Counted from the first letter of the stretch, positions 33,630-42,811 are shown. The stretch: 64,000 nt of DNA from 2-02-FULL-55-14 sp964534125 (GCA_964534125.1 CAZHOJ010000001.1:558001-622000); one strand, 5' to 3'. Numbers and translations: made by a program. The notes: a model not told the origin generated them from the letters alone.

Positions 33630-36600
33630 CTACTTGACCAGAACGACTTTCCGCGTCATGATCGAACCGGGAGCCCGCAGGACGATGAAGTAAGTCCCAC
33701 CGGATACGGTCGGATGCCATGTCACTCCGTATGTCCCTGGGGTCAGGATCGAGCTGGCGAGCACCTCCACCGTCCTGCCAAGGATATCGTAGACTTCCAC
33801 GTGCACCTGCATCGTGTGCGGTACCGACACACGCACGGTCGTCGACGGATTGAACGGGTTGGGGAACGCCTCCGACACATCGATCCGTTCCGGGAGCGCT
33901 GATCCCTGTCCCTCGATCCCGACGACGATGGATCCCGTTCCACCCGATCCGATATAGCGTGCTTTGAATTCCTGGAGATACAGATTTGCCAGACGCCTGC
34001 TCCGAAGGATCAACGTGTTCTCGTTGTTCGAATTCTCCGCCGCAGTGCTCCAGTTGTGCGACCCGGTGAGCACCCATTGATCGTTGTGGGCGGATTCCGC
34101 GTCAACGATCAGGTACTTATGGTGCAGGAATGCCGACGTGTTCGGATCGAGATGGAGATCGATCCCGCGCGCTACCAGCACATCGAACTCTGACCCCTGA
34201 TCGGTCCGGTTGTCCATAACACCCCGGACGGTCACACCCCCCTGCAGCTTGGCAGTAAGCGCGTCCGCGATGTCGTCCCGGGTGAATGTCAGCAGTGCAA
34301 AGTTGAGCGATACGCTTGCACGATCGATCGTCCGGATGATGTGGCTCGTCACACGATCGCTCGGACTGAAATAGCTCTCCACAGGAACTCCCCCGATCAC
34401 GAAAACATGCGGAGTGTTGTCGCGCTTCCGGGCGCCGAACCGGGAGACGGCCGCATCCGGAGTCTCGGTGGAGCTCCCCCACATCTCCTCGAATTCCATC
34501 GTGTACGCGTTCGCAAGCGCCTCGTCCTGGATCTCTATCGAGTTCTGCATGTCATCGTTCGTTCCCGGGTCCGTTGCATTCCAGGAGCCGGTCAGCACCC
34601 AATCGTCCGTTGCTGACGTGGAGTCGCGGTTGTCGATGACCACAAATTTATTGTGCATCAGACCGGCACCGGCGTTCGCGGCATCGAACGAATCGTCGAT
34701 GACCGGAATGCCTCCCGATTTCAACGTCCCCCACGGCACGGTACCCTGATTGTCCTTTTCTCCGATCACCCGCACCTTGACTCCCCGCCCTTTCGCCTGG
34801 AGAAGGGCATTCGCAATGTTCGCACCGACGGTCCCGCTGAGGCTGTACAGGCACACATCGATGGAATACTGTGCTGCAGCGATGCGGGACATGAGCCTCT
34901 GGGATGGATCGGCCGTCACCGCCAATTCTCCGATCGAGACCGACGGATCTGTGCCCTTGGTGAACGATACATTGATCGTTCCGGACGATGCCGATGAGGA
35001 CGATGAGACGACGAACGGACCGACCGAGCTCGCTCCGGCCTCATCGACTGATTCGAGGATTACATAATATGTCCTGGCAGGCTCAAGACCGGTGAGCACG
35101 AGCGTGTGATCGGTGGTCGCCGTCGTATCGGAGACCATCTGCCCGAGCGTGTCGGTTCTCCCGAAACGCACCACTGATGTGCTGGCGACGTCCGTCCTCC
35201 AGCTCAATCGCAGCGTCGTCGGAGTCGGATCGCTTTCATACGGGGGACTTGTGAGGAACCGGGGTCCCGACGTCGCAGAAATGACATCCATCGGGTCCCT
35301 GGGCAGGAGTTGGTACGACGACCCATACTGACCGAGCACCCCGACGATATCGATGATCCCTGAAGGGATCGGCAGATTGGCGAGTGCGGAATTGCCGCTG
35401 ATCCGGATGTCCATCGATCCCGCCGCGTCGGAGATCGTGTAGTTCGTGCCGGAACCCGTCACCGACCAGCTCGTCACCGGGACGCCGGCGGTCGTCGTTA
35501 CTGAAGAGATCCCGTTGACACGGACCAGCACGCCTTCGTAAGGTTCGATTCCCGAGACCGGTTGACCTGTGAGGTCGATGGTTGTGACGACGAGTGTATC
35601 GAACGCATTGCCTTCTGATATCTTTTGCAGCAGCGTGCACGGGGCAAGTTCGAACAGCTCGTTGTATGGTGCGACGATCCCGAGCAGGTCGACCTCGTCC
35701 CCTCGCGTGACTGCCCCCGAGACTCCGGCATCATAGACAGCGATGCCACCGGTCTCGTCCTGTAAATAGGAAGGACCTCCAAATTCGTTCGCGACCGTCA
35801 CAATCGCCCGCACGACCACCCATTTCCCGAGCAGCACGGGTGTACCGTTGCCCGTTTTCGCTTTGATCTCCGCGATGGGACGAGGAGACCCGTACACCAG
35901 CATCGTTGTCTGCGCCGCTACAGAGAGATACGTCACACCATCCGTGCTTGTCGCACATCCGAATGAGAACTCGTCCGTCGTGTCTATCACAGAGATGCCG
36001 GGAACCGTCACGGACACAGTGTCCGATGCAGCGGCTGCAAAGCCGTCTATCGTCACGGTATCGCCATTGACGCTCCACGCTGCTCCGGCCGGTATCTGAG
36101 CGCTGGCCATCGACCACTGGAATTCGGGTGGGAACACAAATCGGAATCCCCGGAGCGTGTCCGAGGCGGGAACGAGCGAGAATGTGACATCATCAGATGC
36201 ATTGAATTTCCGCATGGACGGCGAGATCCCGACACTACCGCTTCCAAGCGGCGCCGGTGTGACGTCGTAGTAGAGTTCCAGAAACTCGTTGGAAAACGAC
36301 GACGCATCAGAATATTCGCTGATGATCAGTTTGCCGCTGTTCGTGTTCGTCATGCCAGAGCCGGGCGTAGCACTGGTCTGCGCCACATGTGACCACGACG
36401 CAGCATCACTTGCGCTTCCGGCAATTGATGTCCGCTGGACAGACTCGCCGACATTGATGGCCGGCGTCGGACCCTCCAGTGCTCCCCCTGAAGCGTTCTG
36501 CAGAGTGTAGACCTCTGCCCCGTTTATCACCGGAAACCCATTGCCCGCGACAACCGCGGTGCCATTCAGAAACACGACGTTGCTTCCCAGCGTCACGGAC

Positions 36601-36803
36601 CAGAATGTTTCAAAGGCACTCTGTGTCGTGTTCCGGGCGATGACGAGATATTGACCAGGATCGAGCGTGGTGCCGGCTGGAACGGTCAGCGTGACCGAGC
36701 TATTTGCCTGTGCGATCTTGTATCCTGAGAGATCGAGCGGCTGGGCAGGCGCGGACGAGAGCATTCCGGCAATAAGTATAAGAGTTCCAACGTGTGTTCG
36801 CAT
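33630..36803 (-). CDS. T9SS-exported multidomain protein with two phospholipase-D-type (HKD) domains
   Basis: A 1057-residue secreted protein from ATG 36803 (MRTHVGTLILIAGMLSSAPAQ, signal peptide); GTG 36842 is less likely. In order: an N-terminal lamin-tail-like beta domain (25-105), a beta-sandwich region, an OB-fold-like segment (about 315-500, LLGKWVVVRAIVTVANEFGGP), a fibronectin-type III-like domain (515-600), two PLD domains and a T9SS sorting domain (AFPNPFNPSTTV, end TRKVVLVK). The HKD motifs are HNKFVVIDNRDS and HHKYLIVDAES, each followed by WVLTGSxNW. Twin HKD sites make one active centre, so a nuclease or phospholipase acting outside the cell is likely. Confidence 0.9.
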   Translation of the reverse strand: MRTHVGTLILIAGMLSSAPAQPLDLSGYKIAQANSSVTLTVPAGTTLDPGQYLVIARNTTQSAFETFWSVTLGSNVVFLNGTAVVAGNGFPVINGAEVYTLQNASGGALEGPTPAINVGESVQRTSIAGSASDAASWSHVAQTSATPGSGMTNTNSGKLIISEYSDASSFSNEFLELYYDVTPAPLGSGSVGISPSMRKFNASDDVTFSLVPASDTLRGFRFVFPPEFQWSMASAQIPAGAAWSVNGDTVTIDGFAAAASDTVSVTVPGISVIDTTDEFSFGCATSTDGVTYLSVAAQTTMLVYGSPRPIAEIKAKTGNGTPVLLGKWVVVRAIVTVANEFGGPSYLQDETGGIAVYDAGVSGAVTRGDEVDLLGIVAPYNELFELAPCTLLQKISEGNAFDTLVVTTIDLTGQPVSGIEPYEGVLVRVNGISSVTTTAGVPVTSWSVTGSGTNYTISDAAGSMDIRISGNSALANLPIPSGIIDIVGVLGQYGSSYQLLPRDPMDVISATSGPRFLTSPPYESDPTPTTLRLSWRTDVASTSVVRFGRTDTLGQMVSDTTATTDHTLVLTGLEPARTYYVILESVDEAGASSVGPFVVSSSSSASSGTINVSFTKGTDPSVSIGELAVTADPSQRLMSRIAAAQYSIDVCLYSLSGTVGANIANALLQAKGRGVKVRVIGEKDNQGTVPWGTLKSGGIPVIDDSFDAANAGAGLMHNKFVVIDNRDSTSATDDWVLTGSWNATDPGTNDDMQNSIEIQDEALANAYTMEFEEMWGSSTETPDAAVSRFGARKRDNTPHVFVIGGVPVESYFSPSDRVTSHIIRTIDRASVSLNFALLTFTRDDIADALTAKLQGGVTVRGVMDNRTDQGSEFDVLVARGIDLHLDPNTSAFLHHKYLIVDAESAHNDQWVLTGSHNWSTAAENSNNENTLILRSRRLANLYLQEFKARYIGSGGTGSIVVGIEGQGSALPERIDVSEAFPNPFNPSTTVRVSVPHTMQVHVEVYDILGRTVEVLASSILTPGTYGVTWHPTVSGGTYFIVLRAPGSIMTRKVVLVK

Positions 36804-36979
36804 CTTCAATTCGATTGGTGGACGGAGAGTATTCTTCCCCACGATCAGTCTGACATGCCCTCCTCTGGCAAGCTCTGATCCTGGATCGATGGAAATATAC
36901 GGAAAAGTCCGGCCCGCCTCAGCACGCCTGACGGCCGTTTACACGTTCCTTCTTGAGCGCCATCGCCGTATATTCCAGC

Positions 36980-37375
36980 ATGATCACCGTCGCAGTCGCC
37001 GTCATCATCAGGAATTCCAGGGTGCTTGTGTGCCAGAGGAAGCACACCAGCCGATATCCGCTGAAATGGGAGTTTCCCGGCGGAAAGGTCGAACCTGGAG
37101 AATCGGTGCTCGACGGGCTCCAGCGGGAACTCCGGGAGGAGCTCCGGATCACCACCGGCCCGATCACCCGGATCGAGCGGGAGGTATCGCATTACGACGA
37201 CGGCAATTCATACGAAGTCCACTATTGTATCGCAGGCAGTATCAGCGGGGGGCCTGATAATCAGGTGTTCGAATCCATACGCTGGGTCACCCCGGATGAA
37301 CTGCTCGTGCTCGATATCCTCGATGGGAACAGGGATTTCGTCAGACGACTGGCAATCACCATGAGAATCCGCTAG
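36980..37375 (+). CDS. mutT: MutT-like Nudix hydrolase (8-oxo-dGTP diphosphatase)
   Basis: A 131-residue Nudix protein from ATG 36980 (MITVAVAVIIRN); a TTG at 36953 would add nine residues. The Nudix box runs G35 to I57 in the pattern GX5EX7REUXEEXGU with a single change, Arg for the second glycine. WEFPGGK matches MutT rather than other Nudix groups. MutT removes 8-oxo-dGTP from the nucleotide pool. The mutY gene starts 9 bp later and ogg2 overlaps mutY, so the three genes form a repair operon. The gene is divergent from the PLD-like protein. Confidence 0.9.
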   Translation: MITVAVAVIIRNSRVLVCQRKHTSRYPLKWEFPGGKVEPGESVLDGLQRELREELRITTGPITRIEREVSHYDDGNSYEVHYCIAGSISGGPDNQVFESIRWVTPDELLVLDILDGNRDFVRRLAITMRIR

Positions 37376-37383
37376 ATCCATCC

Positions 37384-38274
37384 ATGCCTGCCCTCCGTCC
37401 GATGCGCGCGACCGCACAGATCACATTGCTCCGCTGGTACAGGAAGCATGGGCGGGACCTTCCTTGGCGGCGCACGCGGGATCCATATCGCATTCTGGTA
37501 TCAGAGCTGATGCTCCAGCAGACCCAGGTCGTCAGGGTCCTGCCGAAATACCGCCAGTTTCTTAGGTTTTTCCCCTCTATAAAAGCCCTTTCCCGAGCGA
37601 CTCCCGGGACCGTGATCCGCCGGTGGCAGGGGCTGGGCTATAATAGAAGGGCTCTCTGGCTTCATCGGATCGCCAGGATCATCATGAACGACCACAATGG
37701 TCGTTTTCCGCGGGACTATGACACCCTTCGCTCCCTTCCGGGCATCGGGGATTATACTGCGCGTGCACTTCGAGTGTTCGCGTTCGGCGCCCAGGAACCG
37801 GTCATCGATGTGAACGTCCGGCGTGTCCTCGCCCGGACGATGAGGATGTCCCCGCTGTCCGTGTCCGCTGATATCGCCCGTGATATCCTGCCGAGGGGCA
37901 AAGCATATGAGTGGCATCAGGCACTGATGGACGTAGGTTCGATGTTCTGCACAGCCAGGGACCCCGAATGTGCCTCTTGTCCATTGTCCCGCGGCTGTCT
38001 CTCTTCCGGGAAGGTCCGTCCTCAGCCATCGGCCGCAGCCCGGAAAGAGCCGTCACGACATGGCATTCCCCGAAGGATATACCGGGGCCGCGTCCTGAAA
38101 GCACTCACCGATCGATCACCGATGAGCGGGGCACATCTCTCCCGCGTCATTGGCCTTCGCTCGTCCGACGCGGACATCCGCTGGCTTCGGGACCTGGTCC
38201 GGCGAATGCACGACGAGGGGCTGCTCCGTGTGCGCGACTCCCAGAAGATATGGCGCGTCATGAGGATCACATGA
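37384..38274 (+). CDS. mutY: A/G-specific adenine glycosylase MutY, with a winged-helix-like C-terminus
   Basis: A 296-residue HhH-GPD DNA glycosylase that should remove adenine paired with 8-oxoguanine. Catalytic Glu41 is in SELMLQQTQV, Asp142 in VIDVNVRRV, the hairpin is LPGIGDYTA with Tyr124 at the position of Tyr126 in the Geobacillus enzyme. The iron-sulfur cluster ligands are Cys189, 196, 199, 205 (C-X6-C-X2-C-X5-C). The usual Nudix-like C-terminal domain that reads 8-oxoG is missing; instead residues 230-296 look like a winged helix (VLKALTDRSPMSGAHLSRVI). ATG 37384 follows mutT closely and the stop overlaps ogg2 (ATGA). Confidence 0.9.
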   Translation: MPALRPMRATAQITLLRWYRKHGRDLPWRRTRDPYRILVSELMLQQTQVVRVLPKYRQFLRFFPSIKALSRATPGTVIRRWQGLGYNRRALWLHRIARIIMNDHNGRFPRDYDTLRSLPGIGDYTARALRVFAFGAQEPVIDVNVRRVLARTMRMSPLSVSADIARDILPRGKAYEWHQALMDVGSMFCTARDPECASCPLSRGCLSSGKVRPQPSAAARKEPSRHGIPRRIYRGRVLKALTDRSPMSGAHLSRVIGLRSSDADIRWLRDLVRRMHDEGLLRVRDSQKIWRVMRIT

Positions 38275-38909
38275 CGGCCGCGCATAAAAGGCATCGGGAG
38301 ATGCTTCACGATGTCTATGCCGCACGGAAGGAGAGCATTCAAAGACGACTGTCGGAATTCAGCCGCATTCCCCGAAAACAGTATCCTTATGAGCTCCTGT
38401 ATTGTCTCCTGACACCTCAATCGAGCGCCCGGAATGCAGGTGCCGTCGTCCAGCAACTCCAGGCCCGCAATTTCCTCCGCAGACCGTTCGATCCGGAACC
38501 GCTCCTTCGCGATCCGGAGCATTACATTCGGTTCCATAGGACAAAGGCACGGCGCCTCCTGCAGCTTGTCGACACGTTCACCGGGATCGACAGCATCCTT
38601 GACAGCGCATTGTCTGCGATGGAACTCCGGGACTGGCTCGTCGAACATGTGGATGGGTTGGGGATGAAGGAAGCGACCCACTTTCTCCGGAACATCGGCA
38701 GAAACGACTGCCTGGCCATCCTCGACAGGCACATCCTGCGGCATCTCGTGCTGAGCGGCGTCCTCGCTGAGGTCCCGTCTTCCGTCACACGGAACACATA
38801 CCTCGTTATCGAGAAGAAGTTCAAGCGCTTTTCGGATACCATGCAGATCCCCATCGACGAGCTCGATCTCCTGTTCTGGTCACTCCAAACAGGAGAGATC
38901 CTGAAATAG
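38271..38909 (+). CDS. 8-oxoguanine DNA glycosylase/AP lyase, Ogg2 type
   Basis: A 212-residue HhH-GPD enzyme from ATG 38271, overlapping the mutY stop (ATGA). The motif GLGMKEATHFLRNIG supplies the hairpin with catalytic Lys133, and AILDRHILRHL supplies Asp152, the arrangement of Ogg2 (archaeal/bacterial Ogg without the N-terminal domain of eukaryotic OGG1). LLTPQSSARNA near residue 48 is also family-typical. It excises 8-oxoG opposite cytosine and cuts the strand by beta-elimination. No Fe-S cysteines, unlike EndoIII. Together with MutT and MutY it completes a three-step GO defence in one transcript. Confidence 0.9.
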   Translation: MTAAHKRHREMLHDVYAARKESIQRRLSEFSRIPRKQYPYELLYCLLTPQSSARNAGAVVQQLQARNFLRRPFDPEPLLRDPEHYIRFHRTKARRLLQLVDTFTGIDSILDSALSAMELRDWLVEHVDGLGMKEATHFLRNIGRNDCLAILDRHILRHLVLSGVLAEVPSSVTRNTYLVIEKKFKRFSDTMQIPIDELDLLFWSLQTGEILK

Positions 38910-38925
38910 GACCGGAGGCTTTCGG

Positions 38926-40095
38926 ATGACGACCCCTTCATACACATACATGGTCATCGGCGCAGGCATGATGGGCAGGGCTATCGCACTTGACCTCGCC
39001 AGGGCAGACGATACGGGCGAGGTCGTCGTGGCCGACATCGACGAAGAGCGCGCAGGACGGATAGCTGCAGCGCTCCCCGGCGGCAAAGGCCGCGGCATCC
39101 TGCTCGACGCCACCTCGCGCAGCCGAACAGTGGAAGCGATGCGTTCGGTCGCCTGCGTCATCGGGGCGACATCCTACACCATGAACGAACAGCTCACGCG
39201 ATGCGCCATCGATGCGGGGCGTCATTTCCTCGACCTTGGCGGCAACTCATCTGTTGTCCGGGCACAGAAGGGGCTCGATGCGCAGGCACGGGAACGGAAC
39301 ATCCTCGTCGTTCCGAACTGCGGACTCGCGCCAGGAATGGCCCTCGTTCTCGCAGCAGGGGGAGCGCAGGAATTCGAGTCACTCGACACTATCCGCATCC
39401 GTGTCGGGGGACTCCCGCGGCATCCCCGGCCCCCCTTCAACTATCAGAAGGTCTTCTCCATCGAAGGGCTGCTCAACGAATACTCCGGCACGTCCGAGGT
39501 CATTCGGGAAGGCCGCATTTCCCACGTTGAGGCATTGAGCGAGGTCGAGCCGATCGCCTTCCCCGAGCCGTTCGGATCGCTGGAGGCATTTCATACTTCC
39601 GGCGGGACCTCCATGCTCCCTCAGATGTTCGAAGGAAAGGTCCGCGAGCTTGACTACAAGACCATCCGCTATCCCGGACATTGCGAGAGAATGCGAACCC
39701 TGTTCGACATCGGGTTTGCTTCACTCGATCCCGTGCAGCTCGGATCCGGCGTTTTTACCGAAAGGGAGTTGTTTTCGCAGCTTCTGGATAGAAGGCTTCC
39801 TTCTTCGGGGCCGGATGTCGTTCTTGTACGAGTAGATATCCGGGGGGTAAGAAAAGGCCAGAGCGTGCAGTTACGGCTCCAAATCGTTGATTTTGGGGAC
39901 GATTCTGACAATATTTCGGCAATGATGCGCACTACGGCGTATCCCACGTCGTTGATCGCGCAGATGAACATGCGCTCTATAATAGAGCGCAGGGGCGTCG
40001 CCACACCCGAAGAATGCGTCCCCCTTCCTCCATTCCTTGATGGAATGGAGGAGAGAGGCATTCGGATCGAGCGCATGGTGGCTCCTTTGGCGTAA
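38926..40095 (+). CDS. Saccharopine-dehydrogenase-family protein (lysine-dehydrogenase-like)
   Basis: A 389-residue NAD(P)-dependent protein. The Rossmann motif is YMVIGAGMMGRAIALDLA (residues 8-25), followed by VVADIDEERA; the central part has HFLDLGGNSSVV and VPNCGLAPGM, typical of Sacchrp_dh proteins of the L-lysine dehydrogenase subgroup. The C-terminal half (about 120-350) is the substrate/dimerisation domain with RIRVGGLPRHPRPPFNYQ. ATG 38926 has GGAGG at a 7-base spacing. It is 16 bp past ogg2 and may belong to that transcript. The reaction (lysine to aminoadipate semialdehyde, or another imino-acid redox step) is inferred by family only. Confidence 0.85.
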   Translation: MTTPSYTYMVIGAGMMGRAIALDLARADDTGEVVVADIDEERAGRIAAALPGGKGRGILLDATSRSRTVEAMRSVACVIGATSYTMNEQLTRCAIDAGRHFLDLGGNSSVVRAQKGLDAQARERNILVVPNCGLAPGMALVLAAGGAQEFESLDTIRIRVGGLPRHPRPPFNYQKVFSIEGLLNEYSGTSEVIREGRISHVEALSEVEPIAFPEPFGSLEAFHTSGGTSMLPQMFEGKVRELDYKTIRYPGHCERMRTLFDIGFASLDPVQLGSGVFTERELFSQLLDRRLPSSGPDVVLVRVDIRGVRKGQSVQLRLQIVDFGDDSDNISAMMRTTAYPTSLIAQMNMRSIIERRGVATPEECVPLPPFLDGMEERGIRIERMVAPLA

Positions 40096-40139
40096 TCACC
40101 TCCTTATCACAGAACGGAGCCCGCTAACAGCGGCACATA

Positions 40140-40526
40140 ATGGGGCAACAACAATTACTCATGGTTGTACTTTCGATGGTACTCGTCGGGGTCGCCATCG
40201 TCGTCGGCCAGACCATGTTCGAGGCGAATGCGATCAGTAACACGCAGTCGATGCTGGCGAACGACCTGTTGTTCTACGCCTCCAAAGCCCGCGGCTATTA
40301 TTGGCGACCGTCGTACCTGGGGGGCGCCCATAAGAATTTCAACAATATCGTCGACATGAATCTGTTCACCGGCGGGGAGAACGACAACGGCGTTTTCTCG
40401 ATCATCTCGACAACAGAGGACGAGATCGTTCTCGAAGGCGTCGGCAAGATCGTCATCGGGGGCGATTCCATCAAGGTGCGCGTTACTGTCGACGAGCGGC
40501 GTAGCGTCATCGAGTACTTCAACTGA
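40140..40526 (+). CDS. Short pilin-like or membrane-anchored uncharacterised protein
   Basis: A 128-residue protein that begins MGQQQLLMVVLSMVLVGVAIVV, a single hydrophobic helix directly at the N-terminus with no leader peptide, then FEANAISNTQSMLANDLLFYASKARGYYWRP. The helix followed by an alpha-rich spine resembles type IV pilin/pseudopilin subunits, but the prepilin glycine/Phe+Met signature is missing. The C-terminal half is beta-rich (VFSIISTTEDEIVLEGVGKIVIGG). No assembly machinery is nearby. The membrane-anchored location is safe; a filament role is a guess. Confidence 0.7.
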   Translation: MGQQQLLMVVLSMVLVGVAIVVGQTMFEANAISNTQSMLANDLLFYASKARGYYWRPSYLGGAHKNFNNIVDMNLFTGGENDNGVFSIISTTEDEIVLEGVGKIVIGGDSIKVRVTVDERRSVIEYFN

Positions 40527-40600
40527 CGGCTTTGCTCGCTTCGTCCGTCAGGTTCGTCATTCCCTCCAGTCCCTCAATCGGGTCATAACCATCGTGTGCC

Positions 40601-41098
40601 ATGGCGCAATCGCATTCTTTTGATGTCGTTTCGGAGGTCGACCTGCAGGAGGTCGACAACGCAGTTCAGCAGACCAGGAAAGAGTTCACGCAGCGGTACG
40701 ATTTCAAGGGTATCGCGACGTCCATCGACCTGGACAGAAGAGAGCGTACGATCCTCATTTCGACCGGTGATGAATTTCACCTCAAGAGTGTCGTCGATAT
40801 CCTCCAGACCAAGGCCATCAAACGGGGCATCGCAGCCAAGGCATTGTCATACGGTTCCGTGGAGCAGGCCTCCGGCGGCAGCGTACGGCAGACGGTCTCT
40901 CTCAAGGTGGGTATCGGCAAGGAGGATGCCAAGCGGATCGTGGCCGTCGTCAAGGGCACAAAGGTCAGAGTCCAGGCACAGATCATGGAAGAACAGGTTC
41001 GGGTAACAGGAAAGGACAAGGATGACCTCCAGAAGGTCATTGCGATTCTCAAGGAGCAGGACTTCCCGTTCCCGATGCAGTTCGTCAACTACAGGTAG
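40601..41098 (+). CDS. yajQ: YajQ-family nucleotide-binding protein
   Basis: A 165-residue protein covering the full YajQ/DUF520 family: FDVVSEVDLQEVDNAV at the N-terminus, KEFTQRYDFKGIATSI, then IGKEDAKRIVAVVKGTKVRVQAQI and DDLQKVIAILKEQDFPFPMQFVNYR to the end. YajQ has two ferredoxin-like folds and binds nucleotides; members have been reported to bind cyclic di-GMP and act as transcriptional co-regulators. The stop is followed one base later by the amidase gene. Confidence 0.95.
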   Translation: MAQSHSFDVVSEVDLQEVDNAVQQTRKEFTQRYDFKGIATSIDLDRRERTILISTGDEFHLKSVVDILQTKAIKRGIAAKALSYGSVEQASGGSVRQTVSLKVGIGKEDAKRIVAVVKGTKVRVQAQIMEEQVRVTGKDKDDLQKVIAILKEQDFPFPMQFVNYR

Positions 41099-41099
41099 C

Positions 41100-42746
41100 A
41101 TGACGTTCCGAACGATCTTCCTTCCCCTTCTGCTGCTGGTACACGCCTCTGTCGGGTCTCCCCTTCCCCCCTTTCCCGCTCCGGCTGATTCTCTGCCCAC
41201 GTTCACGGTGGCAGGCCGTGAGACCGTGATCGTGCGCGGTGCTCAGATCGATGATCATGTGCTCTACCCCATGGACGATGTCCTGCGCGTCCTCCGTGCG
41301 CCGCTGACAGTCCAGGATTCATCCCGCCGCATGATGTTCCAGCTCCCGTCGTTCAACGTCCGTCTCATCGCCCGCAATCCGTTCGTGGTCATCACGGACC
41401 GGGTGACGGGCGCGGCCTCGCTGGTCCAGTTGCCGGTCGGGCCGCAACGCTACGGTTCCCGGCTGTACCTTCCGGCAACGGCATTCCCTGTCCTCTTTCG
41501 CGACCTCATCACCGGCAGTGTAGACCTCCTCCCTGGCGGCTCCGTGGTGGTCCACGACACTGTCGGGACCCTGAGCCCGTTCGATATCACCGGGATCGAT
41601 GTCGAGGCTCGCCTGAACGGGTATCTGATGACCATCAAGGCGAGCAGGAAGCTCGGCAATGTCGAAACGTGGCTAAAGCCCGATGGGTGGCTGTTCGTCA
41701 CCATCGAGGGAGCACGAGCAGACACGCTCGCCATCAAGCGCACACGGCTGGTGGGGGCCGTTCGCAAGGCACTCGCCTTCCAGTCCCCGACCTCTGTTCA
41801 GCTGACCTTCAGGGTCGCTCCCGATGTCGAGGCCGCCGAGGTGGTCGAGGACCCGGCATCGCACAACCTCTTCGTCAGTCTCCGCACCCGTTCAGAGCTT
41901 CAGAAGCGCGACCTGGCCCGAAAACGCCAGGAGATCATCGACAAGGACATGTCAGAAAAGCGGGACCGGTGGAAAATGGATGTCGTGGTCATAGACCCCG
42001 GCCACGGCGGGAAGGACCCCGGCACGATCGGCATCACGAAGGTCTATGAGAAGACCATCACCCTGGGTATCGGGAAGAAGCTGGGGGAGCTCATCAAGAA
42101 GCGGATGCCAGGCGTGAAGGTCGTCTATACACGATCGAATGACACGTTCGTCGAACTGTACAAGCGAACGCAGATCGCCAACGAGGCCGAGGGGAAGCTG
42201 TTCATCAGCATCCACTGCAATTCCATGCCGGGCAAGCGCTCCGGCCCCAACGGGTTCGAGATATACCTCCTTCGGCCTGGCAGGAACGACGACGCCATCC
42301 GCATCGCGGCACGGGAGAATGCGGTCATCGAATTCGAGGACGACAAGGGGAAATACAAGCAGCTGACCGAGGAGGAGTTCATCCTCGTCACGATGGCTCA
42401 GAGCGCCTTCTTCCGGTACAGCGAGCTCTTCGCGCAGAAGGCCGTCCAGGCCATGGACAGGGGGACGACCCTCCGGAACGGTGGGGTGAAACAGGCGGGA
42501 TTCTATGTTCTGGTCGGAGCTTCCATGCCGAACGCTCTCGTGGAAACGGGCTATCTCTCCAACCGGAATGATGAAAAGTTCCTCAAATCATCGTCCGGAC
42601 AACAGAAGATCGCTGAGGCCCTCTTCGACGGCATCGCGGCCTTCAAGACGACCTACGAGAACGAGCTCAACGCACAGCTCGGATACCTGGGAGAGTTGCC
42701 CCGACAGGTCTTCCGTCCGGAGGATGCCGCACATCCCGGGGAATGA
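41100..42746 (+). CDS. N-acetylmuramoyl-L-alanine amidase (Amidase_3)
   Basis: A 548-residue secreted amidase from ATG 41100 (MTFRTIFLPLLLLVHASVGS), a signal peptide. Residues 35-290 hold AMIN-like beta domains, residues 310-525 the catalytic Amidase_3 domain. Zinc and catalytic residues: VVIDPGHGGKDPG (His), TRSNDTFVELYKRTQIANE (Glu), ISIHCNSMPG (His) and VETGYLSN (catalytic Glu). It cleaves the MurNAc-L-Ala bond of peptidoglycan in the periplasm for cell separation or recycling. A 15- to 20-residue tail (LGELPRQVFRPED) follows. It overlaps the end of the yajQ transcript. Confidence 0.95.
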   Translation: MTFRTIFLPLLLLVHASVGSPLPPFPAPADSLPTFTVAGRETVIVRGAQIDDHVLYPMDDVLRVLRAPLTVQDSSRRMMFQLPSFNVRLIARNPFVVITDRVTGAASLVQLPVGPQRYGSRLYLPATAFPVLFRDLITGSVDLLPGGSVVVHDTVGTLSPFDITGIDVEARLNGYLMTIKASRKLGNVETWLKPDGWLFVTIEGARADTLAIKRTRLVGAVRKALAFQSPTSVQLTFRVAPDVEAAEVVEDPASHNLFVSLRTRSELQKRDLARKRQEIIDKDMSEKRDRWKMDVVVIDPGHGGKDPGTIGITKVYEKTITLGIGKKLGELIKKRMPGVKVVYTRSNDTFVELYKRTQIANEAEGKLFISIHCNSMPGKRSGPNGFEIYLLRPGRNDDAIRIAARENAVIEFEDDKGKYKQLTEEEFILVTMAQSAFFRYSELFAQKAVQAMDRGTTLRNGGVKQAGFYVLVGASMPNALVETGYLSNRNDEKFLKSSSGQQKIAEALFDGIAAFKTTYENELNAQLGYLGELPRQVFRPEDAAHPGE

Positions 42747-42782
42747 TCTTCCGGCCGTCACCATCCGGAACAACACAGAAAG

Positions 42783-42811
42783 TTGATTCACCAGACGGCA
42801 ACGTCTATATT
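42783..42811 (+). promoter_or_regulatory. Predicted sigma-70-like promoter of the TonB-receptor operon
   Basis: TTGATT (42783-42788), a 17-base spacer, then TATATT (42806-42811): 5/6 or better at -10, 4/6 at -35, ideal spacing. It lies 66 bp upstream of the receptor start. No palindromic operator is visible between it and the start codon. Confidence 0.6.
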
